This document shows, in pieces, positions 48,094 through 58,503 of a stretch of DNA of 64,000 bases. The stretch is taken from NCBI RefSeq assembly GCF_026213295.1, contig NC_079418.1, positions 9,560,752 to 9,624,751 on the forward strand, read 5' to 3'. Positions within the stretch are counted from its first letter, which is position 1, and each line of letters opens with the position of its first letter. The DNA comes from Gadus chalcogrammus (lineage: Eukaryota > Chordata > Actinopteri > Gadiformes > Gadidae). The position numbers and the translations under genes were made by a program. The notes beneath the pieces are model-generated. The model worked only from the letters and a program-made list of their open reading frames with translations. It did no database searches and was not told the origin of the DNA.

Positions 48094-50650
48094 TTAGGAC
48101 GAGTCAAGAGCTTCCGCCTTGTCGCCGTGGGTTACCGGAATGCTGCGCTCACGGTTGCGGCATGGTTCGCCGTCGCGGCCTAGCTTGTGGGCGTGGAGGG
48201 TGAGCAGCCCGTCACCCGACAGCGTGCAGGTGATAGTGGGCGGGGCCACGTCGGAGGGGAGGCGGTACCGACGCTGGAACTCCCGGGAGACGTAGCCGTG
48301 GTCGTCCTGGCAACGGGTGAGAGGAACGACTTTTTAGGACACTTCAGAAATTTGCTTTTCAATTTAAAAAATATAAATTGTTTCTGTGCAGTATAGTTCG
48401 GGTACAGGGTGCCTGTGGCAATGCCCAGGGATAATTATTCAACCAATAATTTACACTTAGGGCATTTAGCAGACGCTTTAAAGCAGGGGTCTCAAACTCG
48501 CGGCCCGAGGGCCAATTGCGGCCTGCCGGACGATATTTTGTGGCCCCGTACTTGACATCAAAGTTTAGTCTTTTTTTTTTTTGCGCTTGCCCGGGGGCCT
48601 CATTTATAAAGCTTGCTGTGCACAAAAACCTTGCATAAGACGGAGGTGAAATGTACGTAGGCTAAGGGTATGGCTTCTCCCAAGTGTGTGTGCGCTGGAG
48701 ATCCGCCCTTCTCTCCTGTGTGACTCCTCTGATGTATTTCGAGCTTACTGAAGCATCTGAAACTAACCGCTTGGCAACCGAGTTCCTCAAGTTGTGGAGC
48801 TTGATATCCCTGAGCATGAAATGTGCATCAGTTTTCTTACTGCAAACGTTGGTAGGCTATTTATAGAAAATGTCTATGTTTTGACATGTTTGATTGCATT
48901 TTATAACTGCATGGGCCTGGATACGTCGGTAGGTGTGTGTCTGTGTGTCCAGTGGGAGAGGAAATATCAACGGTGTGAAAGAGTGTTTTGTATCAAGTTG
49001 AGGCCGACACATATTAATTGAAATTTATATATCATGAGATAAAATCATGCAATACATTTAGGAAATTATTGTATGCGACAAAATAAAATATTGCGATAAA
49101 ATATTCGCGTTTTTTGTCTTGTTTTCATGACATTCTGCCACTATTCTGTCTCGTCGTAGCCCTGACGTTTGATTTGACACCTACCCTTACACCTGCCTAC
49201 TTTTTCTTTAAATTATACTTGTTATGGGGGTCCCGTTTTTGTTTTATTTTAAGAAATTCAGACTTTGGCGTTGTGAACCTGGAACTATGGTTCAACGTTG
49301 CTTGTCTACCTGTCTTTCCTCGTGTTTCCCCCGGACCTCCACGTAGCCGTCGGCTACCGAGACCTGGACCTCCTCCGGGGAGAAGTGTCTGACGTCCAGG
49401 TAGATGGTGAACCGGTCCTGGTCGGAGCGCACCTGGTAGGTACGGAAGAGAAACGCGTTTGAGCGGAGTGGAGGGGTTTATTTTCTTATGTCCCCATGGT
49501 CCTAAAGTTCCCCGGATATATACGGTACATAACGGGAACATGGAGGGGTCCTTTATCCCTAGGGTCCTAGATTCCTCAGTTCGACATATGGGCTCTCTCA
49601 GGGTCCTATGTCGCCCGGCTCTTGAGGACATAATGGGAACCTGTGAACATAGGACTCTGAACATAGGAACAAGAGAACCTAGGATCTTTGGAACATGAGG
49701 TCCTGGGAACATGGACACGCTCTTGACTGGAGTATAGGAATGATATATTGTGTATTTAACCATACTTTTATCAGTTCGATCTGCTTTTTGATCAAAACGA
49801 ATTTCAGAAATTATCCATACAAGGCAGAATAAATGGGTTTCAAGGTTTAAATACCATTATACATAGTTTTGACTTTTATGTGGTCAAAACCTGTACATTC
49901 AGGGTTAGGGTCAGTAAAACTGAGCTCGTAACCCCCAGTCCTTGCATTGCTTTAACAATGAAACATTTCAAATGTGTAGTATTAACAATTGCTGTAACTG
50001 GAGGAAAAACTCAATACCATGCTACTGAAATAAATGCTGTAACGGATAAAAGCCAATTATTGTATATTGTGTTTATGAATGCTGTTACTTAGTACTAAAC
50101 TAAATATTTTGCGTCCCGGGATTTATTCGCCCCTCCAGCAAAACGACTGGTCCCAGTCTTGTCCCCCCCCCCCCCCCCCCCCCAATGAAAAGTTTTCTAG
50201 AACCGCCCCTGTGTACAATACAGTTCAGACATTTGCGTCACTGCAAGCCGTTTTGAAAATCGCCTCTTCTGACAACAAAATGGGCGTCTCCACCTATGTG
50301 TGCTGGATCTAGATCGACCAGCCTACCCAGTGGACTGTAGCAAACGTTGCTCATCTTTCCGGCACACATCTACGCCCACTTGTGATGTCAAAAAGGCTTT
50401 TAAAAGCTAATCACACTCTCACCTGGTGGTATAATTTGTCACCTTTAAATAAATAAATAATAATAATTACCTCGGAGACGCCGGAGTAGCCGGAGTCGAG
50501 CAGGTGGCGGTAGAACCCCGGTCTGTAGTACGGACTGACCGCAGGCGTTGGAAAGTCATACATGCCCTCTCCGAAAAACTGTCCGAAGAGTCGGGCGTCG
50601 TTACCGGGGTAACCGCGTCGGAACCACGGTGATTGAACAGGGATATCCAT
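48094..50650 (-). CDS. cryaa: Alpha-A-crystallin (small heat-shock protein), complete
   Basis: Three minus-strand exons: 50471-50650 (residues 1-60), 49310-49432 (61-101) and 48094-48306 (102-171, stop TAA 48094-48096). GT-AG borders fall where alpha-A-crystallin genes have them, and exon 2 is exactly 123 bases. The N-terminus [21 protein letters not shown] and VSPYYRPGF are alpha-A rather than alpha-B. The alpha-crystallin domain has [31 protein letters not shown] and [20 protein letters not shown]; the tail keeps the I-P-V motif (ERSIPV), which docks into neighbouring subunits. The metal-binding pattern KHxE and DDH is kept; the His just before the IPV motif seen in mammals is replaced by Arg. 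The protein is the major lens chaperone, cytoplasmic and oligomeric. A TATA box and a MARE half-site lie upstream, and AATAAA at 47762-47767 downstream. Intron 1 holds a TTAA-MITE and degenerate tandem repeats. Very sure. Confidence 0.97.
48460..48640. mobile_element. hAT-type fragment in alpha-A-crystallin intron 2
   Basis: CAGGGGTCTCAAACTCGCGGCCCG at 48484 is a known type of hAT end; preceded by a retroposon tail bit (GGGCATTTAGCAGACGCTTT) and followed by CCCGGGGGCCTCATTTATAA. No right end found. Confidence 0.45.
49490..49720. repeat. Degenerate GGTCCTATGTTCCC tandem repeat in alpha-A-crystallin intron 1
   Basis: Repeated motifs such as GGGTCCTA, GAACATAGGA and CGGGAACATGG in both orientations. 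The same motif flanks the element at 4575-5345. Confidence 0.55.
50245..50448. mobile_element. TTAA MITE, family A, copy 8, truncated, in alpha-A-crystallin intron 1
   Basis: The left terminus is lost (entry at GCAAGCCGTTTTGAAAATCG). The right arm AATCACACTCTCACCTGGTG and CACCTTTAAA end are kept, 23 bases from the end of exon 1. Confidence 0.65.
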
Positions 50651-50933
50651 AATAACGTCTGGGAGGGGGGGGGGGGGGTGACGGAACTCAAACTCACGCC
50701 CTTTTTCAGGTTCGAATCGGGCGCTAGTTTTGCGCGTAAGTGCTAGCCAAAGTAGCTGCTATCCAAAGATGCTGCTATCCAAAGTGGCTTCTAGCTAAAG
50801 TGGCTGCTATCCAAATTGGCTGCTAGCTAAAGTTTCTGCCAGCTAAAGCAGCTAGCTGCGGTAAGCTAGTCAAAACGGCGCAAAACAAAACACTGCTTCG
50901 GTGAGGGGATGACCGACCCTCTGCGATCTGAGT

Positions 50934-50942
50934 CTTTATATA
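50934..50942 (-). promoter_or_regulatory. TATA box of alpha-A-crystallin
   Basis: The minus strand reads TATATAAAG about 285 bases before the ATG. Transcription would start near 50905-50912, giving a 5' leader of roughly 255-260 bases if unspliced. Alpha-A-crystallin genes have a TATA box, so the element fits; the start itself is inferred. Confidence 0.6.
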
Positions 50943-51016
50943 CATGAGAAGTAGAAAGAGGGGGCTTAGTTTGGGATCCCACCGGAATTACATTATGTCA
51001 TGCGTGGTCTCGCCCT

Positions 51017-51023
51017 GTCAGCA
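51017..51023 (-). promoter_or_regulatory. MARE-like half-site upstream of alpha-A-crystallin
   Basis: The minus strand reads TGCTGAC, the core half of a Maf response element, about 75 bases before the TATA box and so near -110 from the inferred start. Mammalian and chick alpha-A-crystallin promoters carry a Maf site bound by c-Maf/L-Maf at about this distance. A seven-base match can occur by chance; the position is what supports it. Confidence 0.4.
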
Positions 51024-51327
51024 CAAACACCCCCCATGGTGGTGTGGGGGGGGTTGAGGGTAGCATGCCGGAGCTATTCATCCGTTAGAAAGGCCACTTG
51101 GGTGGGGCGCATGGTTCAGCAGGCCGCCGGCATGCAGAAGCAGCATAATATTTGGAAAGATATTGTAGAAAAATACCACTGTAGAGAAGATGGTGGTGGT
51201 TCTATGTCCCCCCCCTCCATGTAAATTGTGCTCTGTCAGCGGCTGTTTTAAATCCTAATAAAACAGTGACTGCTCATCCCTCTACGACTTCAGATTCGCC
51301 GGACATTTTTGTTTAATCTTGTCATCT

Positions 51328-51364
51328 ATGTACCTTGCATATAGGTGATGAGTCTCTCTCTCCC

Positions 51365-51407
<43 letters not shown>

Positions 51408-51804
51408 TGAGTTTGCTTACTGTAACCTATGCCTATTGACTCATCTAAGGAGGGTGTTACAACTTATCCCTTACAAGAGGGTGTTACAATATACCCCCAT
51501 GGTGTTTTAGAAGGGGGTGTTAAAACGTATATCCCAATGGTGATTTGCAAGGGGGTGTTACAACTTACCCCCATGGTGTTTTACAGGGGGGTGTTACAAC
51601 TTATCCCCATTGTGTTTCAGAAAGGGGTGTTACAACGTATATCCCCATGGTGATTTACAAGGGGGTGTTACAATATACCCCTATGGTGTTTTACAAGGGG
51701 GTGTTACAATGTACCCCGGTGGTGTTTTACATAGGGTGTTTTGCCGGGTCTTCAAATCAGGCTGTAGGCAAACTCATCACCTATATGCAAGATACATATA
51801 CTTA
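51328..51804. repeat. Foldback insert with minisatellite inside the Tc1 left arm
   Basis: The insert begins CTTGCATATAGGTGATGAGT (from about 51336) and ends with the reverse complement (ACTCATCACCTATATGCAAG, about 51769-51788). Between them are (CT)n at 51358-51405 and about seven imperfect copies of a 35-45 base unit at 51447-51735 containing GGGGGTGTTACAA, ACCCCCATGGTG and TTTTACAAG. A related CTCATCACCTATATGCA end is found again at 53600-53616. Confidence 0.6.
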
Positions 51805-52087
51805 GCACAAAAAGCAAGTACATTTGTGTATGGTAGATTATTTCTCTGTGGTAACAATGCTTTTTGGCAATAAATCTTATACCTTTGGAAAGCCTGTTTA
51901 GTTCCCTTTCAAATGGTACCCCATTTGTAAGTAACATGCATTTGTGGGATGAGCAACAGCGCTGAGTATGTGGGTTGCGCCCATGAAAAATTTGGCAAAT
52001 CTTTTCTGCCATTGCCAAACAGGTTATTTTGCAGTTGCTATTGACCCTTGTTTTGAGCTTCTGCTACCCCAAAGTGCTGCCAATCAG

Positions 52088-52619
52088 GCACCTGATTGGC
52101 ACCTGATTGGGCAACTTCAAGCTGGTGTTCCGCAAAACCAAGTTGCGGCATTATTTGGAGTGAGCCCTAGTACCCTCTCCAGACTGAAGGCCACATTCCA
52201 TATAACGGGGGATTTCAAAGACAGGCCGCGAAGTGGGTGTCTCAAGAAGACGACACCCCAAGAAGACCATTTCATCCCCCTGTCAGCACTCAGTCTTCTA
52301 CAGATTTGCAGTCAAGGTTTGCAGGACGATATAGCCGACGGCTCTCTGCCCAGACAATCCGGAACAGACTACACGCAGCCAATCTCCGGTCTCATAGGGC
52401 TGCCAGGAGTCCTGCCATGACTGCCCTTCCCCGTCAGGCACGTTTGCGACGGTGTCGGCAACACGTGCACTGGTACCTGAACATGTGGAGGAACGTTATG
52501 TTCAGTGATGAGTCCAGATTCTGCCTACGGCAGTTGGATCATAGGGTCAAAGTGTGGAGAAGACGAGGAGAACGTCATGCTGATTGCTGCACCGATAGAA
52601 TAACATATTTTGGTGGAGG
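52088..52619 (+). pseudogene. Broken Tc1-type transposase
   Basis: The first frame gives a helix-turn-helix stretch (LQAGVPQNQVAALFGVSPST) and RPRSGCLKKTTPQEDHF. The frame then shifts near 52260-52320, and the next frame gives LSAQTIRNRLHAANL, MFSDESRFCLRQLD and VWRRRGERHADCC, the standard Tc1 block with the first catalytic Asp (SDES). The second Asp and final Glu/Asp regions are missing because the right inverted repeat starts directly after. Non-functional. Confidence 0.8.
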
Positions 52620-53261
52620 CAGAGTCATTGGCAGAGAAGATTTGGCAAATTTCTCATGGGTGCAACCCACATACTCAGCTCTGCTGCTCATCCCACAAAT
52701 GGATGTTCCTTACAAATGGGGCACCATTTGTAAGGGAACTATACAGGCTTTCCAACGGTATATGATTTATTGCCAAAAAGCATTGTTACCACAGAGAAAT
52801 AATCAACCAAACACAAATTTCCTTACTTTTTGTGCAAAGTTTAGATGACAAGATTAAACAAAAATATCCGGTGACTCTCAAGTTGTAGAGGGAAGAGCAC
52901 ACACTGTTTTATGAGCCTCACCTGGCCAGCAGACGATTGGACTCTGGGCCTGGGGGAGACTGCACAACTGTTGTGCATTAAGGTATAACAGCAATTAGTT
53001 GACAGTTGGCTTGGCTTCTTATAACAATTTAAAAAGTAACAGATGAGATGGTTCTTTCCCACGCTCAATTATCCAAACAGTTTTTATTGGATTTTTTTTA
53101 TACTTTTCAATGTTTTTCTAACACAGCAACACACGTACTCCAAACATACTTACACACATACAGTAGTCAGATTTTTCTTTTATTTATATATTTTCTTTAA
53201 CAAAACAGCACGACACACACTCTAAACATAGGTACATACATACATACAATAGTCACATATG

Positions 53262-53267
53262 TTTATT
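53262..53267 (-). terminator. Possible poly(A) signal of the Ras-like GTPase gene
   Basis: Minus-strand AATAAA 66 bases past the stop codon. Two further copies at 53179-53184 and 53083-53088 are alternatives, so the used site is uncertain. Confidence 0.4.
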
Positions 53268-53332
53268 TAATTTCTTATTACACAAGAGATTTAACAATAC
53301 GACGGTAAATTGGAGAACTTATTTGAATTGCG

Positions 53333-55073
53333 TCACCATTGCATGGTTTTGGAGCGGATCAGTTTCCTGGTCAGGGCGTGTCGCACGGTCACCATGTAGG
53401 AAGGCCGGTCGGGTAATAGGGGGCGCTGTTGGGCCATCACTAAACTGGACAGAAAAGTGCGCTTGGTTACAATGTAGGGAGAAAAATCAAGTTCAAGTTA
53501 TTTTATTAGTCAAATCTTTGCACGACATAACAGGCAAAGCAGCGTTTTCCTAAGTAATGGATGAGTCAATAGACTCATCTAAGTAACAGTAAGCAAACTC
53601 ATCACCTATATGCACGGTTCATAGAACCCTCAACTGGTTTTAGTCAGTCTGATTGGACTCTGGGAGGCTGCACACCTGCTGCTCGTTGACCAATCATGAA
53701 AATGCAGTTGCTTTTCCAGCGGAAATGAGCTTGCTACTGGAGTTAACGGAAGGTGTGTGTTTCTTTGAATATGCTAGTCCTTGCTCAAGCACTTGGTTTT
53801 ACCTCACGAGAGACAGAGAGAGAGAGAGAGAGTTTGCACTGAGGTAGTTAGTACGGATTGAATTTCTGCTATGACAGAATGATGCCGTGCGTTCGTTAAA
53901 AGACTCTGAGGAATTCAACTCTGAACAAGTAAGGGATGCATTTCAAAGCTAGTTGTGCTTGCTCTTGGTTGATAGTAGCTAAGGAGTTAAAATGGGTTGA
54001 CTGGTAACCGGAAGGTTGCTAGTTCGATCCCCGGCTCCTCCTAGCTGAGTGTCGAGGTTTCCCTGAGCAAGGCACCTCACTCTGACTGCTCCTGACAAGC
54101 TGGCTATCTTCCTGCGTGGTTGACTCCTCCGTCGCTATATGAATGTGTTAATGACAGAACAGTGAGGTATATGAACCCTGCATGCTTTAAAGGGCCCCTA
54201 TTATCACACCAGGTGTGGGTGTGATTAGCCGGCACAAGCCGTTTTGAAAAAAATCAACCGTTTCCGGTGTTTTATCAAACTGTTGATATTTATATTCCGC
54301 ACTTGCACTTTGATTGCATTGTCACATTATGTAAAACCCATTCCGTGTATCCTGTTGTCTGAAACGGGCTGCATAAATAAATTTGGACTTGTCGCCCGTA
54401 CCTTATTAGCTGGACGACGGCTGCTTCCACGGCAACGGCGGTTTCTGACACCGACAGCTCCTTGAAGCTGCATCTTCTCACGCACACACACACCAGATAC
54501 AAATTCTGAAATAAGTATTTAAAAAAGCATTTTCTCAATAGTCAATGCTCAAAAGGGCTCCAATTTTAACACCAGGTGTGAATGTGGTCAGCTGTTACAA
54601 GCTGTTCGGAAATCTACCTTTTCCTGGGTTTGAGTGACATCTCAAGTGGGTGTGTCCACCTAGATGTGCGCTGGATACCCGGTGGACTGTAACAAACGCT
54701 GCTCATCTGTCCATCACACATCTAGGTGGACACGCCCACTTGTGATGTCACTAAAACACTGAAGAAAGGTGGAGTTTGAAACGGCTTGTAACGGCTAATC
54801 AGGCTAACAGCTGGTGATGTATAAGGGGCCCTTTCAGGTCATCGGTCACCTCAAATCCTTGGCCAGGTTTTGTCCTTCCTCTGTCGTCACCTCCCGTCCT
54901 GTCTCCAAGTCAGCCTTGTTGGCTATCAACACTGTAGGCGCAGCTGAGAGAGAGAGAGAGAGATGAGGGAGGAGAGGGCGAGAGAGGAGAGGAGGGGGTA
55001 GAGAAAGAGGGGATTGGGACGAGAGGGTGAAAGAGAAAGGTGAGCGAAAGGAAGGCTGAGGGAGGAGGGGTGG

Positions 55074-55145
<72 letters not shown>

Positions 55146-56031
55146 GTTGCCTTAAGCCACAAGCTAGTTAGCTTGTGACTTAAAGCTGCAGTTTGTAACA
55201 TTCAAGCTAAAGGTGTTGAGACATTTTTTTCGGACTAGCGAACAGTTGTTACCGGGGCTTTGTTTGATGTGATCGATGAGCTTCTTGATTGGCTCCACCT
55301 CCTGGAAGCTGACGCGCTGCGTGATGGAGTAAAGGAGCAGGAACCCGTCTGCCCAACGGATACAGGATTCTACAGAAGCCTGTGGACATTCCTGGTAGGC
55401 AAGGCAACTTTATTGATACAGCACTTTTCATATACGAGTCAGACTCAAAGTTTTTAAATAAAATAATATATAAGTAAAAGTTAAAGTAAAAAAATTGCAT
55501 TGTTAAAAAAGTGCAAAAGTTCAAGGTGGAATGTGTTTAAGATTTAGCAGAACGCTGAAGCAAACCTAATAGTCTTCAGTCCTGTTCTAAAAGTGGTCAG
55601 AGTTGGGGGCAAGTCTTAAATCCGTTTATTTGAGCAATTTGTTGCATAGTAACTCAATCCTACTTTCCCGTGATTCGGGTTAATTATTTGACCAATTGAA
55701 AGTCTTAATCCTGAATCGCCTTCATCTTGAATAGATTGGTCAATTGGTTGACCAATTGAAAGTCCTATTCCTGAATCAATTGGTCAATTCATTGACCAAT
55801 TGAAAGTCTTAGTTCCTGAATAATTTACGGTAGGATTTCTCACAATCATCACAGTACACGCACAATCTAAATCCATTAAACCAGTATCATTAACAGTGTT
55901 TATTTTTCACAATACCTTTGAAGTTCGGTCCAGAATCTCCAAATGGACAGATTCCTGGTTGCAAACCCTGTGACACTTGTATGTCATCTCTAAAGTAACA
56001 CACACACGCACGCGTACACACACGCACGCAA

Positions 56032-56066
<35 letters not shown>

Positions 56067-57165
56067 GCCAGTTAGTTGCAGTATAGAATCGTACACACAC
56101 TCTCTTTGTCTCTCTCTCACTCTCACTCACTCTCTCACACTCACTCACTCACTCACTCTCACACACCTAGACAAGATTAAAACAAATATCCTAATTCATA
56201 TTTGTGATTTAAAAATCACTCGCTCATGTTTCTAACTTTTCCCCAAGCTTGTGCAGAAAAGCAATATTGAAATGTGGATTCACCAAATTAAAATCAACAC
56301 TGCAGGCATATTTAAACTAGATATTTTAATGACCTCTTGTTAACGTTAACCAGACCAGGGCAAGAAAATAGTGTGATCTCTGATATAACACAAGCTTGTT
56401 GATACAACCCTGAATGCTGAGTTCCAGCATGACATTTTAATGGAGTGAATTTATATTGTGTTTTTCCAACCAGTCAATGCATTCACCCGTTAAAACAAAC
56501 AGCCACTCAAAGTTCGTCGGGGAGCAGTTAGGATAGGGTGCCTTGCTCAGGGACACTTCTTCTGAGTGTCTAGGTGTCCCTGAGCAAGGCACCTCACCCT
56601 AACTGATCCCAGACAGAAGGTTGCTAGCTCGATCCCCTGCTCCTCCTAGCTGAGTGTCAAGGTGTCCCTGAGAAGGCACCTCACCGTAACTGCTTCCGAC
56701 GAGCTGGCTGTCGCCCAGTGTGGTTGACTATTCCGTCAGTGTGTGAATGTATGCATGAATGGGTGAATGTGGGGCAATATTGTAAAGCGCTTTGAGTGGC
56801 CACTAGTTAGAAAAGTGCTGTATAAATGCAGTCCATTTACCATTTAAGAATTGGGAGGGAGGGAGAGAGTAACAGAGGGTGAGGAAGAGATTAACAGAGG
56901 GTGAGGGAGAGAGAACTCAAGCCAAAGCAGTGAAAACTCAAAGTAAAACGAGGCGTCTGTGTTACCCTTTTTGCGATCGTAGTCCCCGATGAATCGTCCG
57001 GTGAGGAAACGCACGCACAAAGCTGTAGACACAAAACAGACACAGCAACAGATACCTCACGGCGAGCGTCTACTGTACATACAAGGACATGCTCGCGGAT
57101 CGGCTACTGCTAACGGCTGTGAGATGATCCAAGCTGATATGCAAGATCCCTGAATGCCATCACAG

Positions 57166-57261
<96 letters not shown>

Positions 57262-57338
57262 GTGTGTGTCCGTGTGTGAGTTAGTGTCTGATATTGTGTG
57301 TGTTTGTGTGCGTCCGTGTGTGTGTGTGCATGTGTCTA

Positions 57339-57404
<66 letters not shown>

Positions 57405-58503
57405 CGTGTGTACATGTATGTGTGTGTGTGTGTGTCTGTGTGTGTGTGTGTGTGTCTTTGTCTGTGGCATTTCGTGGTAAGCTTGATGTAACTGCTGATT
57501 ATTAAAACGTCTAAAAGGTGTGTGTGTTTCTTGTACTTACATTTACCTTTAGGGCGTTAAGCAGACGCTCCTATCCAAAGCGACTTACAATAAGTACATT
57601 TGTCAGAAGAAGGTAAAACCACAATATATCTCTGTAGGTATAGTTAGGATGTTCATAGAACCAAGTGCCAAGCACTAACAATCACTAGGTTAACCCATTC
57701 CCCATATAAAACAAAGATAGCTAGGTTAAGATGATAAACAACTAAGTAATATAACTAAGTACAACATAGATACTTATAGTAGGATAGGTAGTTATTATTG
57801 TAGAAATAACATCCAGGCACAAGCATGCTAGACTTGTGTGTTGTACAAGTCACAATCCTTACTGTACCGACAGCGTTATAGTGCTGTTTCTCGTTCTTCT
57901 GAGAAATGTACTTATTCTAGGTCGCTTTGGATAAAAGCGTATGCTAAACGCCCTAAATGTAAAATGCAAATCATAGTCCAGTATGTTTTCAAACCAAATC
58001 CAAACACAAACTTTGTTTACAACGTTGAAGCAATCACATAAAATGTCTCCACTTTCATGACTTAACATTAAAATGAATCCTGGGACAGGGCACCTTTTGG
58101 GATTAGTTGACCATTACAATATACTTTAATTGTCATTGTGCAATAGAATCATGCAACGAAATTTGATTATGCTGCCTCTAAAACAATGCTCCCATAAACA
58201 CTCACACAATAAATAGTATAAAATACAGAGTAAAATACATAATCAAAGACACATTTTAAGACAACATTGTCAAGGCAACTGGTTGTATTTCTGCAGAAAT
58301 ACAGAATTAAATGCAGAAAAATTGTACAATTATATACATTATTATACACCCGATAATAATAATAATAATAATAACAAACACTCTTATTACGTCAAGCTTC
58401 TGTTGTAAGCATAGTCATTCCGATAGTTGTCCTGTTTTCCATCTCTGTTACCTGTCTTCCCGGTGTCCTGTGACCCCATGACGAGGAGTTTGACCGGAAC
58501 CAT
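53333..58503 (-). CDS. RERG/RASL11-type Ras-like small GTPase, complete
   Basis: Seven minus-strand exons, all GT-AG and phase-consistent: 58452-58503, 56966-57022, 55916-55989, 55253-55379, 54850-54943, 54402-54473 and 53333-53444, giving 195 residues. Residues 10-17 are the P-loop GSQDTGKT, followed by ALCVRFLTGRFIGDYD as in RASL11/RERG. The G3 region reads LEILDRTSK (57-61) instead of DTAGQ, so the catalytic Gln is absent. CIRWADGFLLLYSIT is family-typical. G4 is intact (NKAD, 112-115), and LSVSE (141-145) is the G5 region. The C-terminus is basic (RHALTRKLIRSK) and lacks a CAAX box, as in RERG and RASL11. The length is close to RERG/RERGL (about 200) and shorter than RASL11A/B (about 245), so the exact orthologue is left open. 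A loose-regulating, growth-related GTPase role is inferred from the family. The exon 5 acceptor uses a (CT)n microsatellite as its pyrimidine tract. Confidence 0.88.
53560..53720. repeat. Related copy of the ATCACCTATATGC foldback end
   Basis: AGACTCATCTAAGTAACAGT followed by AAGCAAACTCATCACCTATA repeats, in rearranged order, both ends of the insert at 51328-51804. The stretch GATTGGACTCTGGG...GGCTGCACACCTG at 53650-53680 also recurs at 52937-52970, just outside the Tc1-like element. Confidence 0.4.
53985..54180 (+). mobile_element. tRNA-derived SINE, sense copy
   Basis: GGTTGCTAGTTCGATCCCCG, CTCCTAGCTGAGTGTCGAGG and GTGGTTGACTCCTCCGTCGC in order. Intronic in the Ras-like gene. Confidence 0.65.
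54188..54250. mobile_element. TTAA MITE, family A, left-arm fragment
   Basis: TTTAAAGGGCCCCTATTATC and CACCAGGTGTGGGTGTGATT followed by GCACAAGCCGTTTTGAAAA. Only the left arm is present. It sits in the intron after exon 6 of the Ras-like gene. Confidence 0.6.
54545..54838. mobile_element. TTAA MITE, family A, copy 10, in Ras-like intron 5
   Basis: Arms ACACCAGGTGTGAATGTG and AACAGCTGGTGATGTATAAG with inner CACCTAGATGTGCGCTGGAT / CATCTAGGTGGACACGCCCA. It fills most of the intron between exons 54850-54943 and 54402-54473. Confidence 0.65.
55079..55139. repeat. (GA)n in Ras-like intron 4
   Basis: Pure GA on +. A second GA block at 54946-54962 touches the exon 54850-54943 and on the coding strand is its pyrimidine tract. 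A CTTAAAGCTGCAGT hairpin module like that at 41715 lies at 55140-55205. Confidence 0.9.
56514..56846 (+). mobile_element. SINE, complete 3' part plus inverted partial copy
   Basis: AGGTTGCTAGCTCGATCCCC, the CTAGCTGAGTGTCAAGGTGT body and a 3' end GCAATATTGTAAAGCGCTTT GAGTGGCCACTAGTTAGAAA followed by CAGTCCATTTACCATTT. Just upstream GGGTGCCTTGCTCAGGGACA is the body in reverse, so two copies meet head to head. Confidence 0.65.
57165..57465. repeat. (GT)n cluster in Ras-like intron 1
   Basis: About 95 bases pure GT then interrupted GT to 57465. It starts about 140 bases from exon 56966-57022. Confidence 0.95.
57538..57962. repeat. Two SINE-tail modules in inverted orientation
   Basis: CTTTAGGGCGTTAAGCAGAC with CAAAGCGACTTACAATAAGT at the left and TACTTATTCTAGGTCGCTTT GGATAAAAGCGT at the right form a large imperfect palindrome of about 420 bases in intron 1 of the Ras-like gene. 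Confidence 0.6.

Larger units (their letters stand above)
51258..52914 (+). mobile_element. Tc1-like transposon with long inverted repeats, dead
   Basis: Terminal inverted repeats can be traced outward from the transposase: 51805-52010 matches 52620-52840 in reverse, and 51258-51327 matches 52845-52914 in reverse (AATAAAACAGTG and TTTTTGTTTAATCTTGTCAT on the left, ATGACAAGATTAAACAAAAA on the right). The two halves of the left repeat are separated by about 475 bases of foreign sequence. The central coding part is short and frameshifted. The left end is only about 350 bases upstream of the inferred alpha-A-crystallin start. Confidence 0.75.

Noticed and set aside
49197..49763. 188-codon minus frame across alpha-A-crystallin exon 2
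   Set aside because: A wrong-phase reading of exon 2 plus intron repeats; the exon frame is fixed by the splice sites and the alpha-crystallin domain.
51447..51735. CRISPR-like array
   Set aside because: The units are contiguous imperfect tandem copies without unique spacers, in vertebrate DNA.
53985..54060. tRNA gene
   Set aside because: The A/B-box-like sequence belongs to a SINE whose body follows; no cloverleaf with an acceptor stem could be drawn.
55260..55457. Plus-strand frame MFDVIDELLDW
   Set aside because: It is the antisense of Ras-like exon 55253-55379, whose minus-strand translation has a clear family match.
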